Source of the DNA: Marinobacter azerbaijanicus
Lineage (GTDB): Bacteria > Pseudomonadota > Gammaproteobacteria > Pseudomonadales > Oleiphilaceae
DNA: 64,000 nucleotides
Direction of reading: 5' to 3'
Assembly (NCBI RefSeq): GCF_030250645.1
Contig: NZ_JASSVS010000008.1
Location: forward strand, 124,001-188,000
Shown here: piece by piece, positions 17,597 to 26,714 of the stretch
How positions within the stretch are numbered: the stretch's first letter is position 1
Layout: each line of letters opens with the position of its first letter
Program-made: the position numbers and the translations under genes
Notes under the pieces: model-generated
Told to the model about the DNA's origin: nothing
The model's input: the letters and a program-made list of their open reading frames with translations, nothing else
Database searches by the model: none

Positions 17597-18889
17597 ATGG
17601 AACACGCTGAATTTAACAACCATCTGATTGAATTTCTCAACGCTTCGCCCACACCCTGGCACGCAGTCGCAACCATGAAGCAGCGGCTGGATGAGGCCGG
17701 TTTCAAGGCCCTTGACGAAAAAGAGGACTGGAACCTGGAGGCCGGCGAGGGCTACTACGCCATTCGTAATGGCTCCTCCATTGTCGCCTTCCGTACCGGT
17801 CGTCGGGACGTTGCCGAGGCGGGGATTCGCATGGTTGGCGCCCACACCGATAGCCCCTGCCTGAAGGTCAAGCCAAACCCTGAGTTGCGACGCAAGGGGT
17901 TTTTCCAGCTGGGTGTGGAAGTCTACGGTGGCGTGTTGCTGAATCCCTGGTTCGACCGCGACCTGTCCCTGGCTGGGCGAGTGACTTATGTGGATGGGTC
18001 CGGCCGGGTGAGCGATACACTGGTGGACTTCCGCAAGGCCGTTGCATACATCCCCAGCCTGGCCATTCACCTTGACCGGGAGGCCAACAGCAACCGCACC
18101 GTCAATCCGCAAACGGACCTGCCGCCCGTGCTGATGCAGGTTCCCGAAGATGACACTACGGCTTTTTCTGACCTGCTTTCGGAGCAGCTTTCCAGAGAGC
18201 AGCCAGGTATAGAGCTCCGCAAGATACTCGGCTATGAGCTCGGTTTCTACGATGCCCAGCCGGCGTCATTCGTTGGGCTGCGGGACGATTTTATTGCCTC
18301 GGCACGGCTCGACAACCTGCTGAGCTGTTACATCGGGCTTCAGGCACTGATCGACTCTTCGGGAGACGAGCCTGCCCTGCTGGTGTGTAATGATCACGAG
18401 GAGGTGGGCAGTATGTCCGCTGAGGGCGCCCAGGGCCCGTTTCTGTCTTCGGTTCTGGATCGCTGGTGCGGCAAGAGCAGGGCGCGGGCCATCGCACGCT
18501 CCATGATGATTTCGGCGGACAACGCCCACGGCATTCATCCCAATTACATGGACCGGCACGATGAGAATCACGGCCCCATCCTGAACCAGGGACCGGTGAT
18601 CAAGGTCAACCACAACCAGCGCTACGCAACCAACAGTCGTTCAGCCGCCTTGTACCGCCATATCAGCGATGAGCTGGATCTGCCATACCAGACCTTTGTG
18701 GTGCGAAGTGACATGGGGTGCGGCAGCACGATTGGCCCACTGACCGCTGCCAACCTGGGTGTGACAACACTGGATATTGGCGTGCCACAGTTCGGCATGC
18801 ACTCTATTCGGGAGATGGCTGGAACCAGGGATGGTGTGACGCTGTTCAGGGTGCTGCGGGCGTTCATGCAGCGAGAGGAAGTGCTTTAG
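17597..18889 (+). CDS. apeB: M18 family aminopeptidase
   Basis: 430-residue cytosolic zinc aminopeptidase of the aspartyl-aminopeptidase family, probably forming a dodecameric cage. Metal ligands and motifs: GAHTDSPCLKVKP (His83, Asp85), CNDHEEVGSMSAEGAQG, SADNAHGIHPNYMDRH and GCGSTIGPLTAANLG. The start ATG at 17597 has AGGAA 4-8 bases upstream. The stop codon lies one base before the 3' end of the convergent tRNA-Asn, so the two transcripts meet directly. Confidence 0.94.
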   Translation: MEHAEFNNHLIEFLNASPTPWHAVATMKQRLDEAGFKALDEKEDWNLEAGEGYYAIRNGSSIVAFRTGRRDVAEAGIRMVGAHTDSPCLKVKPNPELRRKGFFQLGVEVYGGVLLNPWFDRDLSLAGRVTYVDGSGRVSDTLVDFRKAVAYIPSLAIHLDREANSNRTVNPQTDLPPVLMQVPEDDTTAFSDLLSEQLSREQPGIELRKILGYELGFYDAQPASFVGLRDDFIASARLDNLLSCYIGLQALIDSSGDEPALLVCNDHEEVGSMSAEGAQGPFLSSVLDRWCGKSRARAIARSMMISADNAHGIHPNYMDRHDENHGPILNQGPVIKVNHNQRYATNSRSAALYRHISDELDLPYQTFVVRSDMGCGSTIGPLTAANLGVTTLDIGVPQFGMHSIREMAGTRDGVTLFRVLRAFMQREEVL

Positions 18890-18890
18890 G

Positions 18891-18966
18891 TGGCTCCCCG
18901 AGCTGGGCTCGAACCAGCGACAAACGGATTAACAGTCCGTTGCTCTACCAACTGAGCTATCGGGGA
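18891..18966 (-). tRNA. tRNA-Asn(GTT), second copy
   Basis: 76 bases, identical to the copy at 3959-4034 with encoded CCA and anticodon GTT. Unlike the first copy, no T-run terminator follows; the 3' end abuts apeB, so transcription probably runs antisense into that gene before processing. Confidence 0.98.
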
Positions 18967-18986
18967 ACAAAGTCGGAATGGCGCGC

Positions 18987-19015
18987 ATGATAGGGGCTTT
19001 CCCCGGCGGCGTCAA
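18987..19015 (-). promoter_or_regulatory. Sigma-70 promoter of second tRNA-Asn
   Basis: On the minus strand TTGACG (19010-19015) and TATCAT (18987-18992) are 17 bases apart, followed by a GCGCGCC discriminator. The -35 matches that of the first copy, but the spacer and -10 differ. Confidence 0.83.
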
Positions 19016-19039
19016 CCCCATGAATTGAAAGGTTAAATT

Positions 19040-20005
19040 TTGTACTACCGGTCTTTGGATTACAAACCACCGCTCTGGCTGCGTAACGGCCATATTCAAT
19101 CGGTATGGCCGACGCTGTTCCGCAACGTGATAATTGCGGAGCCGGAACGGGAGGTATTGCCCACCGATGACGATGACGAACTACATCTCGACTGGTACCG
19201 CCAGGGTAGTGATCGGCTGGCGGTATTGTCCCATGGCCTGGAAGGGAATAGCCAGCGCCCATATATGCTTGGGCTGGCGCGTGCGCTGTTGAATGACGGC
19301 TGGGACGTGCTGGCCTGGAATTTTCGCTCCTGTGGCGGGGTGATGAACCTTCAACCCCGCTTCTATCATAGCGGTGCTACCGCAGATCTGGACCGGGTGG
19401 TCCGGCACGGGTTGGGCAAGGGCTATAAAACGGCATTCCTCTCCGGTTTCAGTATGGGGGGAAATCTGACCCTGCTCTATCTGGGGCAGCAGTCAGAGCA
19501 GGTGGACAGCCGCATTTGCGGCGCCGTCACATACTCTGTGCCCTGCGATCTGGCTGGCAGTGCCGATACCCTGGCCCTGCCCAGCCGTCGTATCTACATG
19601 CAGCGCTTTCTGCGGGACCTGCGGGAGAAGATAGAAGAGAAATCAAGGCTTTTCCCCGATCTTATTGATCTCGAAGGTTTTGACAATATTCGCAGCTTCC
19701 ATGAGTTTGACGACCGCTACACCGCGCCGTTGCATGGTTTCCGGGATGCGCAGGATTACTGGGCCAGCTGTTCCGCACTATGGAAACTGAAAGACATTCG
19801 TGTGCCTTCGCTGATCGTTAATGCCGCCGACGATCCGTTCCTGTCCAGAAAGTGCTTCCCCGAATCCCGCCTGCAACTGGGAGCACATGTCCGGCTGGAG
19901 TCACCTCGTTGGGGCGGGCATGTGGGTTTTGTCGAGCATGCCCTGGACGGCTATTACTGGTCCGAGCGCCGGGCCGTCGCACATGCCGCGGCGCTACTGG
20001 CATAA
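19040..20005 (+). CDS. YheT family alpha/beta hydrolase
   Basis: 321-residue hydrolase of the YheT/ABHD group. The family start WLRNGHIQSVWPTLFR is at residues 13-28. The nucleophile elbow GFSMGGNL has Ser138, the acid is probably in NAADDPFL, and the histidine in RWGGHVGFVE. The start is TTG with AAAGG about 8 bases upstream; MYYRSLDYKPP looks like the true N-terminus. Substrate unknown, probably an ester or lipid. It ends 9 bp from the convergent tesA gene. Confidence 0.88.
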   Translation: MYYRSLDYKPPLWLRNGHIQSVWPTLFRNVIIAEPEREVLPTDDDDELHLDWYRQGSDRLAVLSHGLEGNSQRPYMLGLARALLNDGWDVLAWNFRSCGGVMNLQPRFYHSGATADLDRVVRHGLGKGYKTAFLSGFSMGGNLTLLYLGQQSEQVDSRICGAVTYSVPCDLAGSADTLALPSRRIYMQRFLRDLREKIEEKSRLFPDLIDLEGFDNIRSFHEFDDRYTAPLHGFRDAQDYWASCSALWKLKDIRVPSLIVNAADDPFLSRKCFPESRLQLGAHVRLESPRWGGHVGFVEHALDGYYWSERRAVAHAAALLA

Positions 20006-20014
20006 CGCAGGGGC

Positions 20015-20647
20015 TTACTGGCGCAGCATTGGCTCCAGCACAGGCCAGACGTTGTCCAGCAGCTGACCCTGGGCCTCGGCCGTCGGGTGAATGTCATCAC
20101 CCTGCATCATGTCTTCCTGGTCGTAGATCCCTTCCAGGAAAAAGGGAACCAGTTCTGTATCGTGTTCCTGCGCCAATTCCGGGTAGATGTCAGCGAAAGC
20201 ACGGGTATAGCGCTGGCCATAATTCGGGGGAATCTGCATCCCTATCAGCAAAGCCCGGGCCCCTGTTTCATTCACCTGTTCGATCATACTGGCGAGGTTC
20301 TTGCGGATGACACCCGGGGGAAATCCACGAAGTCCGTCATTGCCGCCCAGTTCAATGATGACAACATCCGGGTCGTTTTTATCCAGCAATTGGGGCAGGC
20401 GACGCAGGCCGCCGTCGGTGGTTTCGCCACTGATGCTGGCATTCACCACCTGCCATTGGTCCAGACCTTCCTCGTCAAGCCGCTCCTTCAGCAGCGTCAC
20501 CCAGGCTTCCTCGGTCTGCACGCCGTAGGCTGCACTGAGACTGTCACCTACAATCATCAGCGTGTTCCGGGCGGCTTGTGCTTGCACACCGACACAAATT
20601 AAAGCGAGGAAAAGTATTGATCTGAGACGTAAAAATACCGTATGCAT
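20015..20647 (-). CDS. tesA: Arylesterase / acyl-CoA thioesterase I (GDSL, SGNH hydrolase)
   Basis: 210-residue periplasmic esterase/lysophospholipase of the TesA family. Signal peptide 1-26 (LFLALICVGVQAQA). SGNH blocks: Ser36 in VGDSLSAAYG, Gly in ISGETTDGG, Asn in ELGGNDGLRG, and Asp/His in GDDIHPTAEAQ. It is transcribed divergently from the YbbA-type ATPase, the same arrangement as tesA-ybbA in E. coli. Confidence 0.94.
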   Translation of the reverse strand: MHTVFLRLRSILFLALICVGVQAQAARNTLMIVGDSLSAAYGVQTEEAWVTLLKERLDEEGLDQWQVVNASISGETTDGGLRRLPQLLDKNDPDVVIIELGGNDGLRGFPPGVIRKNLASMIEQVNETGARALLIGMQIPPNYGQRYTRAFADIYPELAQEHDTELVPFFLEGIYDQEDMMQGDDIHPTAEAQGQLLDNVWPVLEPMLRQ

Positions 20648-20685
20648 ACAGGATATGTTTCCAATACAACCGTGGTGGAGAGCCC

Positions 20686-21420
20686 GTGAGCGACCTAAGT
20701 GATCACAAACCGGATAGTCAGCGCCCCATGCTGAAGGTCAGTAACCTGACACATAAAGTCAGCCTTGAGACAGATACGCTGACGATCTTGCAGGGGGTCA
20801 GTCTGGAAATCAACCGTGGTGAATCCGTTGCGATCGTGGGGCGCTCTGGCTCAGGCAAGACCACCTTGCTGGGCCTGTTGGCGGGGCTGGACACACCCTC
20901 GGAGGGGACAGTCGAGCTGGATGGTTCCGTGATCAGCCAGCTCACAGAGGATGAGCGTGCAAAACTCAGATCCCGCAGGGTTGGCTTTGTTTTCCAGTCT
21001 TTCCAGTTATTGCCGGCACTGACGGCGCTTGAAAATGTCATGTTGCCACTGGAACTGGGCGGTTTTGACTCACCCAAAGTAAAGGCACGGGAACTGCTGG
21101 AGCGTGTCGGCCTTGGCGAGCGGCTCTATCATACCCCGAGACAGCTCTCGGGCGGCGAACAGCAGCGTGTTGCCATCGCCCGGGCCTTCGCCTCGGAACC
21201 GTCCATTCTGTTTGCGGACGAACCCACGGGCAATCTGGATAACCGCACCGGCGCGGATGTATCCGACCTGTTGATGACCCTGAACCGGGAGCAGGGGACT
21301 ACGCTGGTCATGGTCACCCACGATGAGCGGCTTGCGGCCCGCTGTGGGCGGCAGTTCAACATTGAGGCGGGCGTTCTCACTGAGCCGTCCATGGAACAGC
21401 AGCCGGAAGTGGTGAACTGA
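20686..21420 (+). CDS. ybbA: ABC transporter ATP-binding protein, YbbA/LolD type
   Basis: 244-residue MacB/LolD-class ATPase. Walker A GRSGSGKTT near residue 55, Q-loop FQSFQLLPALTALENV, signature LSGGEQQRVAIARA, Walker B ILFADEPTGNLD, and the H-loop in VTHDERLA. Starts at GTG with GGAG 6 bases upstream. Its stop overlaps the start of the permease gene (TGATG), so both form one transporter, divergent from tesA as in E. coli ybbAP-tesA. Confidence 0.92.
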   Translation: MSDLSDHKPDSQRPMLKVSNLTHKVSLETDTLTILQGVSLEINRGESVAIVGRSGSGKTTLLGLLAGLDTPSEGTVELDGSVISQLTEDERAKLRSRRVGFVFQSFQLLPALTALENVMLPLELGGFDSPKVKARELLERVGLGERLYHTPRQLSGGEQQRVAIARAFASEPSILFADEPTGNLDNRTGADVSDLLMTLNREQGTTLVMVTHDERLAARCGRQFNIEAGVLTEPSMEQQPEVVN

Positions 21421-23906
21421 TGGCGGCATCGAAGAAACTGATGTCGGTCAAACGTGACTGGCGTGAAAGGGATGTTCGGGTTGTTCTGTCGGCGTTGATT
21501 ATCGCCGTTGCTACCGTCGCCACCATTGCCCTGTTTGCCAGCCAGTTGCAGCGTACTCTGGTGACATCCGCCAGTTCCTTCCTGGCCGCGGACCGACAAC
21601 TGGAAGCGGAAAACGGCCGCCCAATCCCTGAAGCCTGGATGCAGGAAGCGGAGGCGCAGGGTCTGGAAACCGCCCGCATGATCGAGTTTTCCACCATGGT
21701 CTTTGGCGCTGGCAATTTCCAGCTGGTGTCGGTAAAAGCCGTTAATGACCAGTACCCGCTGCGTGGCGAGGTTGAATATCAGGAAGGCGCGGATGCACCG
21801 AGACAGACCGTCGCCCATGGGCCCGGCCGCGGCGAGGCCTGGATCAACCCGCGCCTGTTGCGATTACTGGAACTTGAACTGGGCGACAGCCTGGAAGTGG
21901 GTAACCATGAGCTGACCATTTCCGGGCTGCTGGTCCGGGAACCGGATGGCGGGTTCCGCATGTCATCGCTGGCTCCCCGGGTGATGATGCACGTGGACGA
22001 TGTGGAGCCCACCGGCGTGATTCAGGAAGGCAGCCGCGTGGAGTATGTGTACCTGTTTGCCGGGGAAGAGTCTGTCCTCAACGATTATTACCGCTGGCTG
22101 AAACCACAACTGGAACCCAGCCATGAATGGGAGGGTGTGCGCGATGGCGAGACCTTCTCCCGGTCCCTCGAGCGGGCCGAGCGGTTTCTGCTACTCGGTG
22201 GCAGTCTGGCGGTAATGCTGGCGGCTGTTGCCGTGGCGGTGGCCAGCCGCCAGTATGCGCTGTCGCAGAGGGATACCGTTGCCCTGCTAAAAACTCTGGG
22301 TGTAAGCAGCAAAGGGATTGGCCGGTTGTACCTCCGGCGGCTGGCGCTTTGGGGCATCGTTGGAGCCTTCGGAGGGCTTCTGGTGGCTCTGCCGCTGTAC
22401 TGGCTGCTGTCCAGTGTGCTGGGTGATGTGCTGGAACAGCAGATCGACTATCAACTGGACCCCAACGCACTGGCACCGGCGCTTCTGACGGCGCTGGTGT
22501 CCCTGTTTGCCTTTGCCTACCCTCCGATTCGGAGATTGCGCAACGTGCCGGCCATGCGGGTGTTGCGAAGTCAGCCAGGTGAATCGGGCCGCGAGGCTAT
22601 TCCCGATCTTGCAATTGCAGTCATAGCGATTTTCGGCCTGGTGTGGATGTACGCCAGGGAAGTTTCTCTGGTGCTATCGTTGTTGGGTGGCCTGGTTCTG
22701 TTGCTTGGCACGCTTGCGTTGCTGGGGTGGCTGTTGGTGAGCACGCTGCGCAGAATCAGTGGCGGCGGAAATGCCTGGCGGCTGGCTCTGGTCGGTCTGT
22801 ACCGGCATCGCCGCGCCAGTCTGTCTCAGATCGCCGTGTTTGCCATGACGCTGATGCTGGCGGCAACTCTGATTCTGGTCAGAACGTCCCTGCTGGACGA
22901 CTGGCAGGCGCAATTGCCGGAGGATACACCAAACCACTTTCTGATCAATATTTCTCCACAAGCGGTGGATGATGTGGACAGGTTCTGGGCCGAGCGTGGG
23001 CATCCTCTGGAGCAACTGTACCCCATGGTCCGTGGCCGGCTTACGGAAATGAACGGTCAGCCAGTGAAAGAAGCGGTGACCAAGGAAGAGCGGGTGGGCG
23101 CCCTGAACCGCGAACTCAACCTGACCTGGATGGAGGAACTGCCCGAAGATAACGAGATCGTGGCGGGAGAGTGGTTCCAGGAGGGCCAGACAGACGGTGT
23201 TTCCATCGAGGCAGAGTTGGCCGGCAAACTCGGGGTTCAAGTGGGGGACGAGCTTGGATTCACTATCGGATCGGACAAGGTAACGGAGACCGTGACCAGC
23301 ATCCGTACGGTCCAGTGGGACAGCATGAAGCCGAATTTCTACATGGCGTTTCCGCCAGGTGGTGGGCTGGAAGACATGCCGGCTACCTGGATAACCGCGT
23401 TTTACCTGCCTGCAGACAAAAAAAGCGAACTTAACGACTTTTCCCGTCGGTTCCCTACCGTTTCCGTCCTGGAGATTGACCACGTGATTGAACGTATCCA
23501 GGAAATCGTGCGCCAGGTAACGCAGGCAATCGAAGCAATACTGGCATTGATTCTGGCGGCAGCCCTGGTAGTGATGGCGGCGGTGGTCAGCGCCACCATG
23601 CAGGACCGACAGCGGGAAGGCGCGCTGCTGCGAACCCTCGGTGGCAGGCAGTCGTTGCTGGTGAGAAGCACCATGCTGGAGTTTGCCCTGCTGGGGTTCT
23701 TTGCCGGCATCCTGGGGGTTGCAGCGGCCGAAGGTGCTGTCTGGGCGCTGCAGTTCCGGATGTTTGAAGGGGAGTTCCGCTGGCACTGGCAGGCTATCCT
23801 GCCTATTCCACTGCTCAGCGCGCTGGTGCTGGCGCTTTTTGGCCGCTGGCAGCTCAAGCCAGTGTTGAGCGTGTCGCCGATGCTTTTGCTACGGCGCCTG
23901 GAATAA
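21420..23906 (+). CDS. ybbP: FtsX-like ABC transporter permease, YbbP type
   Basis: 828-residue inner-membrane permease with two FtsX repeats. The first transmembrane helix is at about residues 20-45, and a large periplasmic domain follows. Groups of hydrophobic helices lie at about 255-385 and 400-500, then a second soluble domain, and a last FtsX block with AILALILAAALVVMAAVVSA near residue 705 up to the C-terminus. Length fits YbbP (about 800). The substrate of this system is not established; the link to TesA suggests envelope lipids or toxic hydrophobic compounds. Confidence 0.9.
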   Translation: MAASKKLMSVKRDWRERDVRVVLSALIIAVATVATIALFASQLQRTLVTSASSFLAADRQLEAENGRPIPEAWMQEAEAQGLETARMIEFSTMVFGAGNFQLVSVKAVNDQYPLRGEVEYQEGADAPRQTVAHGPGRGEAWINPRLLRLLELELGDSLEVGNHELTISGLLVREPDGGFRMSSLAPRVMMHVDDVEPTGVIQEGSRVEYVYLFAGEESVLNDYYRWLKPQLEPSHEWEGVRDGETFSRSLERAERFLLLGGSLAVMLAAVAVAVASRQYALSQRDTVALLKTLGVSSKGIGRLYLRRLALWGIVGAFGGLLVALPLYWLLSSVLGDVLEQQIDYQLDPNALAPALLTALVSLFAFAYPPIRRLRNVPAMRVLRSQPGESGREAIPDLAIAVIAIFGLVWMYAREVSLVLSLLGGLVLLLGTLALLGWLLVSTLRRISGGGNAWRLALVGLYRHRRASLSQIAVFAMTLMLAATLILVRTSLLDDWQAQLPEDTPNHFLINISPQAVDDVDRFWAERGHPLEQLYPMVRGRLTEMNGQPVKEAVTKEERVGALNRELNLTWMEELPEDNEIVAGEWFQEGQTDGVSIEAELAGKLGVQVGDELGFTIGSDKVTETVTSIRTVQWDSMKPNFYMAFPPGGGLEDMPATWITAFYLPADKKSELNDFSRRFPTVSVLEIDHVIERIQEIVRQVTQAIEAILALILAAALVVMAAVVSATMQDRQREGALLRTLGGRQSLLVRSTMLEFALLGFFAGILGVAAAEGAVWALQFRMFEGEFRWHWQAILPIPLLSALVLALFGRWQLKPVLSVSPMLLLRRLE

Positions 23907-23925
23907 TCATTGTCTGGCCAGGGAG

Positions 23926-24720
23926 TTAGCGGTAGTTGGCCAGAATCTCGTCCAGCTCGCCGCTCTCCCGCATGGCTTGAAGTTCGCGGTCGAAAGATTC
24001 GGCAAAGTCTGCCCAGTCTTTTCTGAGCATCAATCTGAAGCCGTATTCGCTCAGTGCTGTCGACGTGGTTCGGAAGTCGTCCTGCATGCCCTCGTTCAGC
24101 AGAATCCATCTGCCGACAAGGCGGTCAGCAACGGCGGCATCCAGGTCGTCGCCATGGAGCACGTATCTGAACATGTCCCTATCCCTGGAAACATCAAAAC
24201 GGGTGATCCGGCCAGCCTGGAAGTGGGGCTCCAGCGCAGGATAGTGGTAGCCGAGATGGGTGACCAGCGTCAGTGAGAAGAGGTCTTCAGGTGATTCAAA
24301 TTCCAGGTTCGAGTCCCTGGGCACAAACAATACTTCCTCGATACTCACCACTGGATCGGTAAAGATGAAATTGTCAGCGTTTTTGGTCCACTCCCTGGCC
24401 CGGGTTGTGCCGTCGATATAGCCTTCAATAATCATCTGGTCAACACGCTTGCGGGGGATCTTTTCGGGAATGACCCGGTAATCCAGCCGGTCCGCAATCG
24501 CGGTGACTACATCCCACATAATGCCGGACTGCTTCCCATTCTCGCTGATCAGATAGGGCGGATAGCCATTGGGAGATACATTGAACCGGAAAACCCGCTC
24601 ATCTTCCTGTGAGGAGGCCTCCTCTGCGGTGAGAGCGCCTGTTCCGAACAGGGAATAGACAAGGAGTGTCAATGACGCGAGGGTAATCGGCAGTGGCCGG
24701 GTGGATGATGCGTTGCGCAT
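23926..24720 (-). CDS. Periplasmic substrate-binding protein, family 3-like
   Basis: 264 residues with a signal peptide (about 1-32). The mature part has the PBPb pattern: FRFNVSPNGYPPYLISENGKQSG, GIMWDVVTAIADRLDYRVI, and LDAAVADRLVGRWIL. The C-terminal ESGELDEILANYR is the typical ending of these proteins. No permease or ATPase genes are adjacent, so it may be an orphan receptor or serve a remote transporter. The ligand is unknown. Confidence 0.82.
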   Translation of the reverse strand: MRNASSTRPLPITLASLTLLVYSLFGTGALTAEEASSQEDERVFRFNVSPNGYPPYLISENGKQSGIMWDVVTAIADRLDYRVIPEKIPRKRVDQMIIEGYIDGTTRAREWTKNADNFIFTDPVVSIEEVLFVPRDSNLEFESPEDLFSLTLVTHLGYHYPALEPHFQAGRITRFDVSRDRDMFRYVLHGDDLDAAVADRLVGRWILLNEGMQDDFRTTSTALSEYGFRLMLRKDWADFAESFDRELQAMRESGELDEILANYR

Positions 24721-24862
24721 AGATGCGAGGCTCTGATTTCAAATAAAGAACTAACCCGGCTACATCCCTGCCAGCAGGAAGAATTGTCACTTTTTCCGGT
24801 GTTGATTTCAAGGATTTGGGGAGAATGTTTTGCAGCAAAGTGTCTGAGTTCCCGGAGCCGCT

Positions 24863-24902
24863 ATGGCCCCGACACCCCGACGACAACGGGGGTCGGGGCC
24901 AT
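24863..24902 (-). terminator. Strong stem-loop after the alcohol dehydrogenase operon
   Basis: Long GC-rich inverted repeat: ATGGCCCCGAC with ACCCCG pairing CGGGGG with TCGGGGCCAT around a CGACAA loop. It begins 5 bases past the dehydrogenase stop on the minus strand. No T-run follows, so termination may be assisted, or the stem may protect the 3' end. Confidence 0.6.
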
Positions 24903-24906
24903 GGGG

Positions 24907-26094
24907 TCAGGCCCAGGCCTTCTTCAGAACCGCGCGCGCGTCGTCCAAAGTGACTTCTTTCGGATTGAACATCATGGACCCGTCGTCCATGGCCAGTTCG
25001 GCGATGGTGTCCAGTTGATGCTCCTCCACGCTACCGGTTTCTTTCAGCGTGCGGGGTAGCTTACAACGCTTGTGGAGTTCGTCACGTAGCTTGCGGAGGG
25101 CGGAAATGCTGGCCTCCGCCCGGCGGCTTGATGGTGTGGCGGAATAGACCTCCGGGCCTTCAAGGTAGAGCAGGAGTTCGCCCAGCGGTTGCCGAATGGA
25201 CTCAAGGTTGTATTCCAGTACATAAGGCAGGTACAGGCTCATGCACAGGCCATGGGGTAGATGGCAGATAGCGCCAGTTGCATGACCAAGCGCATGAACC
25301 AGCCCAACCATGGAGTTGGAAAAGGCAATGCCAGCCATGGTGGACGCCTGTGCCAGCTCCAGCCGGCCATCGCTGTCCTTGGGATTATCCATAACCTTCA
25401 ACAGTGAGCCGCTGATTTTCTTGATTGCTGCGGTTGCGTAGGCATCACTGAGCGGGTTCTTGGCCATGCAGGTGAAGGCTTCCGTGGCATGGGTCATGGC
25501 ATCCATGGCGGTGGCGGCAGTAATATGCGGCGGCAGTGTCAGGGTCATCCGCGGGTCAATTACTGCAGCGTTGGGCAGTAGAAACGACGATGTGAATGGC
25601 AGTTTCACTGACTTGGCAGTGTCGGTAATCACTGCGACGGATGTGACTTCAGAGCCAGTGCCGGCGGTGGTTGGAACCACCAGGAACGGCTTCAACGGGT
25701 GCTTGATGATGCCGGCGCCGCTGTATTCGGCTATGTTGTCGCCTCCTTCAGACACCAGAATATTCACAGCCTTGGCGGTATCAATGGCGGAACCGCCGCC
25801 CACGGCAATCAGTGAATCGCATTTCTCGCGGCGATAGATCCCCGCAATATCCTTGACCACACCGGTGGAAGAGTCCGGGGGCACATCATCGTAAATGCTG
25901 ATGATTTCCAGCCCGCTTTCCTCACAGGCGGCAATCACGGGATCGAGAAGGCCGGCAGCACGCACGCCCTTGTCGGTCACGATCATCGGGCGCTTGGCAC
26001 CCAGGCCGGTCAGTTCATAGGGAATGTGTTCCAGTGCCGCCTTGCCGGCGATTACCTTAACCGGGCAGAAAAATTCGTAGTATTGATTGGTCAT
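24907..26094 (-). CDS. Iron-containing alcohol dehydrogenase (group III)
   Basis: 395-residue NAD(P)-dependent enzyme. Nucleotide-binding GGGSAIDTAKA near residue 99, VPTTAGTGSE near 141, and metal ligands in MDAMTHATEAFTC and VHALGHATGAICHLPHG. It probably interconverts alcohols and aldehydes; the chain length cannot be told from sequence. Its start overlaps the stop of the upstream SCP2-like gene by one base (TAATG), so the two are one operon and probably act on a shared lipophilic substrate. Confidence 0.92.
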   Translation of the reverse strand: MTNQYYEFFCPVKVIAGKAALEHIPYELTGLGAKRPMIVTDKGVRAAGLLDPVIAACEESGLEIISIYDDVPPDSSTGVVKDIAGIYRREKCDSLIAVGGGSAIDTAKAVNILVSEGGDNIAEYSGAGIIKHPLKPFLVVPTTAGTGSEVTSVAVITDTAKSVKLPFTSSFLLPNAAVIDPRMTLTLPPHITAATAMDAMTHATEAFTCMAKNPLSDAYATAAIKKISGSLLKVMDNPKDSDGRLELAQASTMAGIAFSNSMVGLVHALGHATGAICHLPHGLCMSLYLPYVLEYNLESIRQPLGELLLYLEGPEVYSATPSSRRAEASISALRKLRDELHKRCKLPRTLKETGSVEEHQLDTIAELAMDDGSMMFNPKEVTLDDARAVLKKAWA

Positions 26095-26639
26095 TATGTT
26101 CTCACCGTCTCGACAAAATTGGTTGCTACCTTGAGGTAAATGCGGGCTGCACTGAGAAGCTTCTCGGGCAGGTGCAGATTTGAGGGGTATTCCTTCACCG
26201 CCCGCTTGGCCACGAGCTTGGGAAGAATAAAGGTCTCAAGCCGGTTCAGAATCCGGGTCATCCGGATGGCGTAGCTGATATCCCCGTCCACCAGCATTCT
26301 GTCATTGGCAAAAGCCACCGATGTTTTTTCCTGAAAGGAGAGCACCAGAAAGGCATGAACGATGTGCTTGAACTGAATGGACAGGTTCACCGGCCGGGGT
26401 GCCGAGTCGCCGTGGTAGTGGAAGCAGCCGTCACCCAGGTGCTCCACAATGAGACGGGAGCCGTTCGGCATCACCATCATCTCAAACAGGAAGCCCGTAG
26501 GCAGGGCCCGGGCTTCCTTCTGTACATCAGCGTCAATTTCACTGACGGCCTGAAGCGCACGCCCCATGACCTGGAACATCAGCTCCACATAAAGCCGGCG
26601 GGCTTGGAAGACCATCGGCTGGATACGTTTCGCGAGCAT
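26094..26639 (-). CDS. Conserved hypothetical protein, SCP2-like lipid-binding fold suspected
   Basis: 181 residues, not firmly recognised. The middle part VNLSIQFKHIVHAFLVLSFQEKTSVAFANDRMLVDGDISYAI (described, about residues 83-125) has the hydrophobic-strand layout and the closing GDI of SCP2 sterol-carrier domains. No signal peptide. First gene of a two-gene operon with the iron alcohol dehydrogenase, with one-base overlap. Role as a carrier or chaperone for the alcohol substrate is inference only. Confidence 0.7.
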   Translation of the reverse strand: MLAKRIQPMVFQARRLYVELMFQVMGRALQAVSEIDADVQKEARALPTGFLFEMMVMPNGSRLIVEHLGDGCFHYHGDSAPRPVNLSIQFKHIVHAFLVLSFQEKTSVAFANDRMLVDGDISYAIRMTRILNRLETFILPKLVAKRAVKEYPSNLHLPEKLLSAARIYLKVATNFVETVRT

Positions 26640-26714
26640 GGCAATCGTCCGGTTGTTGTATGATTACCCTGATTTTTAGAGTTATTGCTCTAAAAGTCAA
26701 TGCGGACGATGACA

